Source of the DNA: Paenirhodobacter enshiensis
Lineage (GTDB): Bacteria; Pseudomonadota; Alphaproteobacteria; Rhodobacterales; Rhodobacteraceae
Reading direction: 5' to 3'
Length of the DNA stretch: 64,000 nucleotides
NCBI RefSeq assembly: GCF_000740785.1
Contig: NZ_JFZB01000012.1
Coordinates: forward strand, 62,001-126,000
A model generated the notes under the pieces. The model was not told where the DNA came from. It saw only the letters and a program-made list of their open reading frames with translations, and did not search any database. A program made the translations under genes and the position numbers. This document shows positions 53,291 to 61,204 of this stretch, piece after piece (position 1 is the stretch's first letter; every line of letters starts with the position of its first letter).

Positions 53291-54463
53291 TCAGCCGGCC
53301 CTCCGGTGCCCGAGGGCGGCCATCGCGATCATGATGGCCAGAATGCCGGCCCCGAGGGCAAGGCCGCTCAGATGCAGGGTCAGCGCCCCACCTGCCCAGA
53401 CGGCAAGTGCCGCCACCGCGACGGGATAGAGCACGCGCAGACGCCCGGCGATGACCCGATGAAAGATCGTGCACCCGAACAGGAAAAGCGACGGGCCCGA
53501 AAAGGCGACAACGGCGGTTTCGGCATGGGCCGGGTCATGCGGATGGGCCACGATCATCTCGATCGCCACGGCGGTGACGATGGCGCCGCACACGGCGATG
53601 CCATGTGCATAGGCAAGGCCTGCGCGCGCCAGGCTGGCATGGTCGGTCTCATGTGCGAAGCGGTGTTCTCCCGGCCCCGAGAGATCGACGAAACAGACCC
53701 ACCAGATCGTCACGATCAGCAGGAAGCCGACCGTCGCGGCCAGCGCGGTATCGGGGTGAATCTCATGGCCGACCAGATAGCCGCCGAGCAGCAGGATCGA
53801 CTCGCCAAGCGCGATGATGAAGATGAGCTGGTTGCGTTCGAACAGATGCAACCCCTTCAGCGGCCAGCTCGCCATCGGCGTGGCGCCGAGGCCCGGCAGC
53901 CAGAAACCGATATAGGGCGCGGCATAGTCGATCAGAACGGCCAGAACCCACAGCGTCAGTCGCATGTCCGGCACCAGCGCGCCGGCAATCCAGAACAGGC
54001 CTGAAATCGCACTCCAGCCGCCGAGCTGGGCATAGTTGCGCCCCATCGCCTGCCCGCGGAAGACAAGTGCCATGTAGCCCGCCCGGATCAGCGCCATCGC
54101 GACATAAGCCAGCGCGAAAAGACCCGCGCGTTGTGCGAAGGCCTGCGGCGCCGCCACTGCCATCACAAGCGCGCAGCCCATCAGCACGATCATCAGCACA
54201 CGCCCGCCGGGATGGTCCGGGTCGAGCCAGTTCGCCGCCCATGCGGTATAATTCCACGCCCACCAGACCGCGGCGAAGAGCGTGGCGAATTCCAGCGCCC
54301 CGAGCCCGCTCGCATGGTCCAGAAGGTAATGCGACAGCTGCACGATGGTGAAGACGTAGACCAGATCGAAGAACAGCTCCATCGTGGTCACACGAGGGGT
54401 CTGATCCGGCGAGAGATCGCGCAGGGCACGCGGCGGAACGAGGCGGGACAGAAGACGGGGCAT
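53291..54463 (-). CDS. LtrA-family (low temperature requirement A) membrane protein
   Basis: A 390-residue protein with about eleven to twelve membrane helices and the LtrA signature VTTMELFFDLVYVFTIVQLSH near the N-terminus (split at the helix start). The family was named from a cold-sensitive Listeria mutant; the molecular role is unknown, and transport is assumed. The ATG at 54463 has AGGAG 6 bases upstream. It is adjacent to the channel gene and downstream of two small genes and an SDR. Confidence 0.83.
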   Translation of the reverse strand: MPRLLSRLVPPRALRDLSPDQTPRVTTMELFFDLVYVFTIVQLSHYLLDHASGLGALEFATLFAAVWWAWNYTAWAANWLDPDHPGGRVLMIVLMGCALVMAVAAPQAFAQRAGLFALAYVAMALIRAGYMALVFRGQAMGRNYAQLGGWSAISGLFWIAGALVPDMRLTLWVLAVLIDYAAPYIGFWLPGLGATPMASWPLKGLHLFERNQLIFIIALGESILLLGGYLVGHEIHPDTALAATVGFLLIVTIWWVCFVDLSGPGEHRFAHETDHASLARAGLAYAHGIAVCGAIVTAVAIEMIVAHPHDPAHAETAVVAFSGPSLFLFGCTIFHRVIAGRLRVLYPVAVAALAVWAGGALTLHLSGLALGAGILAIMIAMAALGHRRAG

Positions 54464-54489
54464 GGACTTCTCCTGACTGGAACGCGGTA

Positions 54490-54783
54490 TCATCCCCGGA
54501 ATCCGCCACCGGCCAAATAATGGGTCTCGTCGGGGGTCAGAGGCGTGCCCGGGATCGGCAGACGATGCGCAAAGCGGGCGATGATGTCGCGATGGCGCCC
54601 GGCCCGGGCATCGCTATCATACATCCGGCGAGTGCCGCGAAAGGCGTTGCGCTGATACCGATCGGGCAGGATCGCGAGCGCGAGGCAGCCCTCGGCTGTG
54701 TCCTGCCCGCCATCGAGACCGCCCGCCTCATCCGGACGCGCGCGCCACCGGCCGATACCCCGGCAGATCCGCCCCTCATTCAT
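54490..54783 (-). CDS. small hypothetical protein
   Basis: A 97-residue, Arg- and Gly-rich soluble protein that I do not recognise. It has no signal peptide or membrane helix. Its start overlaps the stop of the preceding small membrane protein gene by ATGA, which supports real translation. The C-terminal half contains RYQRNAFRGTRRMYDSD and PLTPDETHYLAGGGF. It lies 26 bases before the LtrA-type gene. Confidence 0.5.
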   Translation of the reverse strand: MNEGRICRGIGRWRARPDEAGGLDGGQDTAEGCLALAILPDRYQRNAFRGTRRMYDSDARAGRHRDIIARFAHRLPIPGTPLTPDETHYLAGGGFRG

Positions 54784-55037
54784 CCGAAGCGCCGCGCGAT
54801 CAGCCAGGCAAGCGCCACAGGCAGGGCGAAAACCAGCGCGAAGACCGGCACCTCCTCGCGCAGCGCATATCCCGCATGGGCGACGCCAACCCACAGATTG
54901 ACCGCCGCCGCCAATGCCCAGAGTCCGGCGAACACCGGCACGATCCGGACAAGCGGAATCCCGCGCCAGACCCCGAGACCGAAGAGCGCGGCCATCAGAA
55001 CCAGACCGCCGAGAATGACCGCCAGGGTATGGCTCAC
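54780..55037 (-). CDS. small three-helix membrane protein
   Basis: An 85-residue protein made almost entirely of three hydrophobic helices (TLAVILGGLVLMAALFGLGV; IVPVFAGLWALAAAVNLWVGV; VFALVFALPVALAWLIA). It starts with GTG overlapping the SDR stop codon (GTGA), and its stop overlaps the next gene, so it belongs to the same mRNA. No family is recognised; a membrane partner of LtrA or the channel is possible. Confidence 0.6.
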   Translation of the reverse strand: MSHTLAVILGGLVLMAALFGLGVWRGIPLVRIVPVFAGLWALAAAVNLWVGVAHAGYALREEVPVFALVFALPVALAWLIARRFG

Positions 55038-55774
55038 AGGAACATACCGCCGGATACTTCAATTCTCTGGCCATTGACCCATTTCGCACCCTCCGAGCAC
55101 AGGAACGCCACCACCGATCCGATATCGTCGGGACGTCCGGCCCGGCCAAGTGCCGTCTGCCCCGCGATGAAGGCGTTGATCTGGGCATTGTCGCGCACCG
55201 CGCCCCCGCCGAAATCGGTCTCGATCGCACCGGGGGCCACCGCATTCACCCGGATGCCGCGCGCACCCAGCTCCTTCGCCTGATAGCGGGTCAGCACCTC
55301 GACCCCGCCCTTCACCGCGGCATAGGCCGCATATCCCGGCAGCGCGAACCGCGCGAGTCCGGTCGAGATGTTCACCACCCCACCCCCGTCGCGCAGCAAC
55401 GGAAGAAGCTTCTGCGTCAGAACGAAGGCAGGCCTGAGATGCGTTGCAACCATCTGGTCGAACTGCGCCTCGGTGGTCTCGGCGAAGGGGACATTGATAC
55501 CGACGCCCGCGTTGTTCACCAGATAGTCGAGCCGGTCCGCACCGAGGCCCGCGATCACCGCCCCGAGCGTGGCGATGAAACTGTCATAGCCCGCACTGTC
55601 GGTCACATCGAGTTGCAGCGCGGCGGCCTGCCGGCCCATGGCCCTGATCTCGGCGACCACCGCATCTGCCTTGTCGCGATTGCCGAGGTAGCTCAGCACG
55701 ACGTCGGTTCCCGCCCCGGCGAGGGCAAGGGCCATGTCACGGCCCAGCCCCCGGCTGGCGCCCGTTACAAGTGC
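55034..55774 (-). CDS. short-chain dehydrogenase/reductase (FabG-like)
   Basis: A 246-residue classical SDR beginning LTLALVTGASRGLG from a TTG codon at 55774, with AGGAG 7 bases upstream; no ATG is available. NNAGVGIN, catalytic Ser (NISTG) and the YAAVK motif are present, and it ends in the FabG-like GQRIEVSGGM. It likely uses NADPH to reduce a carbonyl compound. It is divergent from a LysR gene that probably controls it and leads an operon with two small genes and perhaps ltrA. Confidence 0.88.
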   Translation of the reverse strand, partial: ALVTGASRGLGRDMALALAGAGTDVVLSYLGNRDKADAVVAEIRAMGRQAAALQLDVTDSAGYDSFIATLGAVIAGLGADRLDYLVNNAGVGINVPFAETTEAQFDQMVATHLRPAFVLTQKLLPLLRDGGGVVNISTGLARFALPGYAAYAAVKGGVEVLTRYQAKELGARGIRVNAVAPGAIETDFGGGAVRDNAQINAFIAGQTALGRAGRPDDIGSVVAFLCSEGAKWVNGQRIEVSGGMFL

Positions 55775-55874
55775 AAGTGTCAATCCGGCTCTCCTGCGAA
55801 GTCCGCTTCCGTCGAGAGGACCATAGCCTGTGCAGGCCAGCCGGATAAACCTGCGACACTTGACATCATTTACC

Positions 55875-55893
55875 AGAATTTGCGAACAATTCT
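55875..55893. promoter_or_regulatory. LysR-type inverted repeat
   Basis: AGAATT and AATTCT are perfect inverted copies around a 7-base spacer; the inner part fits the T-N11-A pattern. It ends 2 bases before the LysR start codon and 100 bases upstream of the SDR start. Confidence 0.5.
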
Positions 55894-55894
55894 C

Positions 55895-56809
55895 ATGGAC
55901 CGAATTCAACAGATGCACGTTTACGTCCGGGTCGTGGAAAGCGGCAATTTCACCCGTGCGGCCGAGGCACTCGGTCTGCCGCGTTCGACGGTCTCGGCCA
56001 CGGTGCAGGCGCTTGAAGATCGTCTCGGCGTGCAACTGCTGCAACGCACGACGCGCGTGGTGCGCCCGACGCAGGAAGGTCTGCAATTCGTCGAGACGGC
56101 GCGCGAGCTGATCGACGCCATGGCCATGGCCGAGGGACAGTTCCGCCATCGCCCCGAGGAGATTTCGGGCCGGCTGCGCATCGACATGCCCAGCCGGATG
56201 GCGCGGTGCCTGGTGATCCCGCATCTGGAGACCTTCCGCGAGCGCTTTCCCGCGGTGACGCTCGACCTCAGTGCCACGGACCGGATGGTCGACCTCGTTT
56301 CGGAAGGGATCGACGCGGTGGTGAGGATGGCCGAACTCGGGGACAGCGAACTGATCTGCCGCAAGATCGGCGTCGTGTCGATGCTGACCTGTGCCAGCGC
56401 CGGATATCTTGCCCGACATGGGCGACCGGAGCATCCCGGGGACCTCGGCGCGCATCTGCTGGTCAACTATGCGCTGCGGATGCCGGCAACATCCGCCGAG
56501 TGGGACGGGACCGAAAACGGCCGGCCGATCGCCGTCCCGATGCAGAGCCATCTTTGCGTCGACAATGCGGAAAGCTATGTCGCCGGGGCACTGGCGGGAC
56601 ATGGGCTGATTCAGGTGCCCGCTCATGACGTCAACGGCGATCTCGCTGCCGGTCGGCTGGTCGAGGTTCTGGCCGGTTTTCGCCCGGCCCCGGTGCCGAT
56701 CTCGATCCTCTACCCCCGCAGACGCTATCTTGCGCCGCGCCTGCGGGTCTTCATGGAGTGGATCGCCGATTTGCTGCGCTCAGAGGGGTTCGTGGCGCCG
56801 GAGGCGTGA
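55895..56809 (+). CDS. LysR-family regulator
   Basis: A 304-residue LysR protein of the common DsdC/AaeR-like group. The helix-turn-helix (SGNFTRAAEALGLPRSTVSA, residues 16-36) is followed by a linker with LQRTTRVVRPT and an effector domain from about 90 to 300. It is divergent from the SDR gene, with a T-N11-A palindrome touching its start codon, so it likely represses itself and controls the SDR. The inducer is unknown. Confidence 0.88.
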   Translation: MDRIQQMHVYVRVVESGNFTRAAEALGLPRSTVSATVQALEDRLGVQLLQRTTRVVRPTQEGLQFVETARELIDAMAMAEGQFRHRPEEISGRLRIDMPSRMARCLVIPHLETFRERFPAVTLDLSATDRMVDLVSEGIDAVVRMAELGDSELICRKIGVVSMLTCASAGYLARHGRPEHPGDLGAHLLVNYALRMPATSAEWDGTENGRPIAVPMQSHLCVDNAESYVAGALAGHGLIQVPAHDVNGDLAAGRLVEVLAGFRPAPVPISILYPRRRYLAPRLRVFMEWIADLLRSEGFVAPEA

Positions 56810-56866
56810 CGGTTTGCGCGACCTCCATTCCGGGCCCGGAGCGCTCCGGACCCGATTGCGCCTGGC

Positions 56867-57943
56867 TCAGGGTGCGTCAGGACGAGCGCGCGCGCGGACC
56901 GAGGGGGCGTGGCCCGTCCAGCCCCGGTAGGCGCGCCAGAACGCCGTTCCGTCCGCGTAGCCAAGGGCGGCGGCAATCGCCTCGATCGGCTGCGTGCCCG
57001 CGTGCAACATCTTCTCGGCCATCTGCCGCCGGCATCGCTGAACGAGACCGCTGAGCGACGTGCCCTCGGTCGCAAGCTGCCGCTGCAGGCTGCGCGGCGA
57101 CATCTCCAGTGCCGCGGCGACCGAAAGCAGGTCGATGGGCTGCAACCCGAGACGGCGCGAGATCAGCGCGTCGACCTGCTCCGTCAACGAGCGCGCGGGG
57201 TCTGACAGGCTCATGTCCATCAGGTGGCGCTCGATCAGGGCGATCAGATCGCGGTCCTCGGTGCGGTGCTGACGGTCGGCCTCGGCGGCCGACATCAGAA
57301 TGCGGTTGGCGGATTGGCCGAACAGCACCGGACACCCGAACCAGCGTTCCAGAAGCGCCCGGCGGTCGTGCGCGGGATGAAGGAAGTGCACCTCCTCCGG
57401 CCGCCAGCGCCGATCGAAGGCGGTGCGCACCAGTCCGCACAGCGCGGCCAGCGTGAATTCGGCATCCTGCCGCGAGGGCGCGATGCCCGGCGCGACGATG
57501 CGGTAGCTGAGCACCAGCCTCTCCCCGCCGTCTTCCAGCGCGACGGCGGTGCCGGTCTGCAACGCCGGACCGAACCGCGCCATCGCCGAGATCCCTCCGC
57601 GGATCGTGCCGGCCTGGATCGCCAGAAGACCGATGGGGGCCAGGTCTCCGGGACGACAGGCGAAACCCAGACGCGCCCCCAGAACAGGATCCCCGGCCGC
57701 CTCCGCCGCCTGCTCGAACAAGGCCAGATAGGCGCGCAGGGGAATCGGGGCATAGGGGTCCGTCGGCCGAGTCGTCGGCAACCCGTTCGCGCGCAGCAGT
57801 TTTCGTATCGTGCCGTCGTTTTCAGCGAAGTGGCCCAAAATCGGCTGAAGAACTGACGCCCGTATGGACAGGATTTTCGGCAGCGCAGGCGTGGTTGCGG
57901 ACAAAGTGACCCCGATCCGGTCATGACGGAAGATTTGGCGCAT
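56867..57943 (-). CDS. AraC-family regulator (OruR/ArgR-like, Arabinose_bd type)
   Basis: About 358 residues. The N-terminal ligand domain (PILGHFAENDGTIRKLL, then YLALFEQAAEAAGDPVLGARLG) is of the PF12625 type seen in OruR and related regulators of amine or amino-acid catabolism. The C-terminal AraC domain has VAAALEMSPRSLQRQLATEGTS (in part) and ALGYADGTAFWRAYRGWTG. The start is uncertain: ATGs at 57943 and 57964 both lie inside an 8-base direct repeat. It is divergent from the permease gene and likely activates the amine cluster to its right. Confidence 0.84.
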   Translation of the reverse strand: MRQIFRHDRIGVTLSATTPALPKILSIRASVLQPILGHFAENDGTIRKLLRANGLPTTRPTDPYAPIPLRAYLALFEQAAEAAGDPVLGARLGFACRPGDLAPIGLLAIQAGTIRGGISAMARFGPALQTGTAVALEDGGERLVLSYRIVAPGIAPSRQDAEFTLAALCGLVRTAFDRRWRPEEVHFLHPAHDRRALLERWFGCPVLFGQSANRILMSAAEADRQHRTEDRDLIALIERHLMDMSLSDPARSLTEQVDALISRRLGLQPIDLLSVAAALEMSPRSLQRQLATEGTSLSGLVQRCRRQMAEKMLHAGTQPIEAIAAALGYADGTAFWRAYRGWTGHAPSVRARARPDAP

Positions 57944-57964
57944 ATTATCGGATAACTGGCGCAT
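57936..57964. promoter_or_regulatory. AraC-type direct repeat before the permease
   Basis: TGGCGCAT occurs at 57936-57943 and 57957-57964, exactly 21 bases apart (two helical turns), the usual spacing of AraC half-sites. It lies 75-100 bases upstream of the permease start and at the regulator's own start. Confidence 0.5.
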
Positions 57965-58038
57965 TGTGCAATAGATCGCCGCCCGGACCGCTCTGTTAGT
58001 CGGTGCATCCAACGAAAAGAAGCACAACGGGGAAGGTC

Positions 58039-59472
58039 ATGGCACATCAGTCGCAGGGCGGAGAAAACCGCCTGCAGGGCAATTCGATCGGCATAGCGCA
58101 TATCGTGTTTTTCGTCGTCGCGGCGGCGGCTCCGATGACGGCGGTGGTGGGCGCGACGCCGCCTGCCTTCGCCTTCGGCAACGGGGCGGGCGTGCCGGGG
58201 TCCTTCATCCTGTCGGGCCTGCTCTATCTGCTGTTCTCGGTCGGGTTCACCGCGATGAGCCGCCACGTGAAAGGGGCGGGCGCGTTCTATGCCTATATCT
58301 CGCGCGGGCTCGGCCCGATCGTGGGGATCGGCGGGGCGTTCATGGCGCTGCTTGCCTATTTCGCGGTTCAGATCGGCATCTATGCGCTGTTCGGCGTGTT
58401 CATGGCGGGCACGATGGAAGGGCTCGGGATCGCCGCGCCGTGGTGGGTGTGGGCGCCTCTGGCCCTGATCGTCGTGGTGCTGTTCGGGCGGCGCAACATC
58501 GCGATCTCGGGGCGCATCCTGGGCGCGTGCATGTTGGCCGAACTGGCGATCTTGCTGGTTCTCGACATCGCCATCGTCGTGCACGGCGGCGCCGAGGGGC
58601 TGAGCTTCGCCGGCTTCGAGCCCGCGCAGGTCTTCGCCCCCGGCCTCGGCGCGACGCTGGTCTTCGTGCTGGGCTCCTATGTCGGCTTCGAGGCGACCGC
58701 GATCTTCGGCGAGGAAGCCCGTCAGCCCGAGCGCACCATTCCCCGCGCCACCTATGTCGCGGTGGTGCTGATCACGCTGTTCTACGCGTTCTCGACCTGG
58801 GCCATCGTGCAGTTCTACGGCCCCTCGACGGTGCAGCAGACGGCTGCTGCCTCGCTCGACGGGTTCTATTTCGCCGCCGCCGAGACGCTTCTCGGCCCCT
58901 GGGCGGTGGGGCTGATGAACATCCTGCTGCTGACCAGCCTGTTCGCCTGCCTGCTGTCGTTTCACAACACGCTGAACCGCTACTTCTACACGCTCGGCAA
59001 GGAGGGGCTGGCCTGGGCCGCGCTCGGAGCGGTGCATCTGCGGCACGGCTCGCCCCATGTGGCGGGCGTGGTGCAGGCGGTGCTGGTGGCGCTGATCCTT
59101 CTGGGCTTCGCGCTTTCGGGGGCCGACGCCTACACGGTCGTGTTCTCCTGGATGTCGGCGCTGACGGTTCTGGCGATCCTGGCGGTTCAGGCGCTGGTTT
59201 CGGTCGCGGTGATCGCCTTCTTCCGCTCGGCCCCGGGCGCGCGCCCGTCCTTCACCACGACAATCGCGCCGGCACTGGCGACGATCGGACTGAGCGGGGC
59301 GTTCGTGCTCGTGTGCTCGAACCTGCCGATGCTGACCGGCAGCGACAGCCGCCTCGTCATGGCGCTGCCGGTGCTGGTGATCGGGATCGGCCTTCTCGGC
59401 GGGGCGATCGCGCTGTGGCTGCGCGCTGCGCGCCCGGTGCTGTTCGCCCGCCTCGGCCGGACCTTCGAGTGA
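58039..59472 (+). CDS. APC-family amino acid/amine permease
   Basis: A 477-residue transporter with about twelve to fourteen helices. The first helix has IVFFVVAAAAPMTAVVGATP, followed by GPGAF-like motif ISRGLGPIVGIGGA, and the consensus motif GFEATAIFGEEARQPERTIPRA lies near residue 220 (split by the helix end). The ATG at 58039 follows GGGGAAGG. The GEEAR-PERTIPRA segment is typical of APC permeases for amino acids and polyamines. It starts the amine cluster and should import its substrate. Confidence 0.88.
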   Translation: MAHQSQGGENRLQGNSIGIAHIVFFVVAAAAPMTAVVGATPPAFAFGNGAGVPGSFILSGLLYLLFSVGFTAMSRHVKGAGAFYAYISRGLGPIVGIGGAFMALLAYFAVQIGIYALFGVFMAGTMEGLGIAAPWWVWAPLALIVVVLFGRRNIAISGRILGACMLAELAILLVLDIAIVVHGGAEGLSFAGFEPAQVFAPGLGATLVFVLGSYVGFEATAIFGEEARQPERTIPRATYVAVVLITLFYAFSTWAIVQFYGPSTVQQTAAASLDGFYFAAAETLLGPWAVGLMNILLLTSLFACLLSFHNTLNRYFYTLGKEGLAWAALGAVHLRHGSPHVAGVVQAVLVALILLGFALSGADAYTVVFSWMSALTVLAILAVQALVSVAVIAFFRSAPGARPSFTTTIAPALATIGLSGAFVLVCSNLPMLTGSDSRLVMALPVLVIGIGLLGGAIALWLRAARPVLFARLGRTFE

Positions 59473-59556
59473 CCCGGCCGGCGAAGACCCGTCCGACGAA
59501 ACACCTCGCGTTCCGCCCGGAGCGGTGCGCGCAATCCTCTGACAGAAAGCAGACCC

Positions 59557-60696
59557 ATGACCGACCCGACCCGAATTGACTTCATCTACCTGTCGGAACC
59601 CGACATGATCCGCGCCGGCGTGACCGACATGCCGGCCTGCGTCGACACGATGGAAGAGATGTTCGGCCTGCTCCACACCGGCGATTATCGCATGGCGGGC
59701 GCGAACAACGACAGCCACGGCGCGATGGTGGTGTTCCCGGAAAGCTCGCCCTTCCCCGACATGCCCAAGCCCACCGCGGACCGCCGCTTCATGGCGATGC
59801 CGGCCTATCTGGGCGGTCGTTTCCGCACCGCCGGGGTGAAGTGGTATGGCTCGAACATCGCGAACCGCGAAAAGGGGCTGCCGCGCTCGATCCTGATGTT
59901 CACGCTGAACGACGCGGATACCGGGGCGCCGCTGGCGTTCATGTCGGCAAATCTGCTGTCGGCCTATCGCACGGGGGCGGTGCCGGGCGTGGGCGCGCGT
60001 CACCTCGCTCGCAAGGATGCGAAGGTGGTGGGCATTCTCGGGCCGGGGGTGATGGCGAAGACCGCGCTCTCCGCCTTCATCGCCGTCCGGCCCGGCATCG
60101 ACACCGTGAAGGTCAAGGGCCGGGGCCAGAAGAGCCTCGACAGTTTCCTCGCCTGGCTGGCCGAGACCTTCCCGCAGGTCACCACCGTCGAGGTCGTCGA
60201 CAGCCTCGAGGCGGTGGTGCGTGGCAGTGACATCGTGACCTTCTGCAGCTCGGGCGAGGTGGGCGATCCCGAGACCTATCCGACGGTGAAACGCGACTGG
60301 GTGAAGCCCGGCTGCTTCCTCGCGATGCCGGCGCTGTGCAATATCGACGCGGGGATGCAGGCCGCCGACGTGCGCAAGGTTCTCGACAATACCGGCCTTT
60401 ACGAGGCCTGGTTCGAGGAAGTGCCGAAGCCCGCCCACAAGGTGATCCCGGTGATCGGCGTGAAGTTCATGGACATGATCCACGAGGGCAAGATGACCCG
60501 CGACCAGATCGAGGATCTGGGCGCCATCGTCAAAGGCGATCTTCCCGGACGGCGCAACGACGACGAGATCATCCTGATGTCGGTCGGCGGAATGCCGGTC
60601 GAGGATGTCGCCTGGGGCACCGTTGTATATCGCAATGCCATCGCCCGGGGGATCGGCGTCAAGCTGAACCTGTGGGATGTGCCGACGCTGCGCTGA
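59557..60696 (+). CDS. ornithine cyclodeaminase/mu-crystallin family protein
   Basis: A 379-residue NAD(P)-binding protein. The substrate-side segment has MPAYLGGRFRTAGVKWYGSN, and the Rossmann motif GILGPGVMAKTAL lies near residue 160-172, followed by VKVKGRG. A long C-terminal part (about 100 residues) sets it apart from classical ornithine cyclodeaminases (about 330 residues). Relatives are annotated as tyramine oxidase subunit B, although the evidence for that name is thin. It probably reduces or deaminates an imine in amine catabolism. It is 84 bases from the permease gene. Confidence 0.78.
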   Translation: MTDPTRIDFIYLSEPDMIRAGVTDMPACVDTMEEMFGLLHTGDYRMAGANNDSHGAMVVFPESSPFPDMPKPTADRRFMAMPAYLGGRFRTAGVKWYGSNIANREKGLPRSILMFTLNDADTGAPLAFMSANLLSAYRTGAVPGVGARHLARKDAKVVGILGPGVMAKTALSAFIAVRPGIDTVKVKGRGQKSLDSFLAWLAETFPQVTTVEVVDSLEAVVRGSDIVTFCSSGEVGDPETYPTVKRDWVKPGCFLAMPALCNIDAGMQAADVRKVLDNTGLYEAWFEEVPKPAHKVIPVIGVKFMDMIHEGKMTRDQIEDLGAIVKGDLPGRRNDDEIILMSVGGMPVEDVAWGTVVYRNAIARGIGVKLNLWDVPTLR

Positions 60697-60705
60697 GGGA
60701 GCGAC

Positions 60706-61128
60706 ATGAGCAAAATCATCAAGGTCAAGAGCGGCAACCGGCTCGAGGATATCAGCAGCTATTCGCGCCTCGTCGCGGTCGGCGACTGGATCTTCGTGTC
60801 GAACACCGCAGGGCGCAACCCCGAGACCAGGGAGATCCCCGAGGACGTCACCGCCCAGACCGAGCAGGTCTTCGCCAATATCGAGGCCGCGCTGAGCGCG
60901 GTGGGCTCCGGGCTTGGCGATGTGGTCTCGGCCAGGGTGTTCATCCAGACACCCGCCGACACGCCGGCCGTGATGGAAATCTTCGGCAACCGGTTCCGCG
61001 GGGTCGATCCGGCCCTGACGGTGACCTGCCCGCCGCTCGGTTCGACCGTCTACAAGGTCGAGATCGAGGTGACCGCCTTCCGCGGCGCGGCCCACGCCGA
61101 AACGGAGCGGCTCTCGACCGCGCGCTGA
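60706..61128 (+). CDS. RidA-family protein lacking the conserved arginine
   Basis: A 140-residue YjgF/YER057c/UK114 (Rid) protein that should trimerise. The fold motifs are present: FVSNTAGRNPETREIP and QTEQVFANIEAALSAVGSGLGDVVSARVFI (in parts). RidA deaminates 2-aminoacrylate-type imines through an arginine in the PARxxV stretch (Arg105 of the family); here that stretch reads PALTVTCPPLG, with Leu instead. So it is more likely a non-archetypal Rid protein with another role. It follows the OCD-family gene by 9 bases with GAGGGAG. Confidence 0.85.
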   Translation: MSKIIKVKSGNRLEDISSYSRLVAVGDWIFVSNTAGRNPETREIPEDVTAQTEQVFANIEAALSAVGSGLGDVVSARVFIQTPADTPAVMEIFGNRFRGVDPALTVTCPPLGSTVYKVEIEVTAFRGAAHAETERLSTAR

Positions 61129-61148
61129 GCGCCCCCCCCCGAACAACC

Positions 61149-61172
61149 GGGGCTGCCCTGCGGGGCGGCCCC
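61149..61172 (+). terminator. hairpin between the RidA-family gene and the oxidase gene
   Basis: GGGGCTGCC pairs with GGCGGCCCC (one G-U pair) around a 6-base loop, just after a C9 run (61132-61140). It may terminate part of the transcripts before the FAD oxidase. Confidence 0.4.
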
Positions 61173-61204
61173 TCCCGATCAGGCCTCTTGCTCAGGAGCA
61201 CCCC

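Noticed and set aside
57295-61146. A 1283-codon open frame on the minus strand
   Set aside because: It is antisense to the permease, OCD-family and RidA-family genes, has only low-complexity His/Arg/Gly-rich translation, and reflects GC bias.
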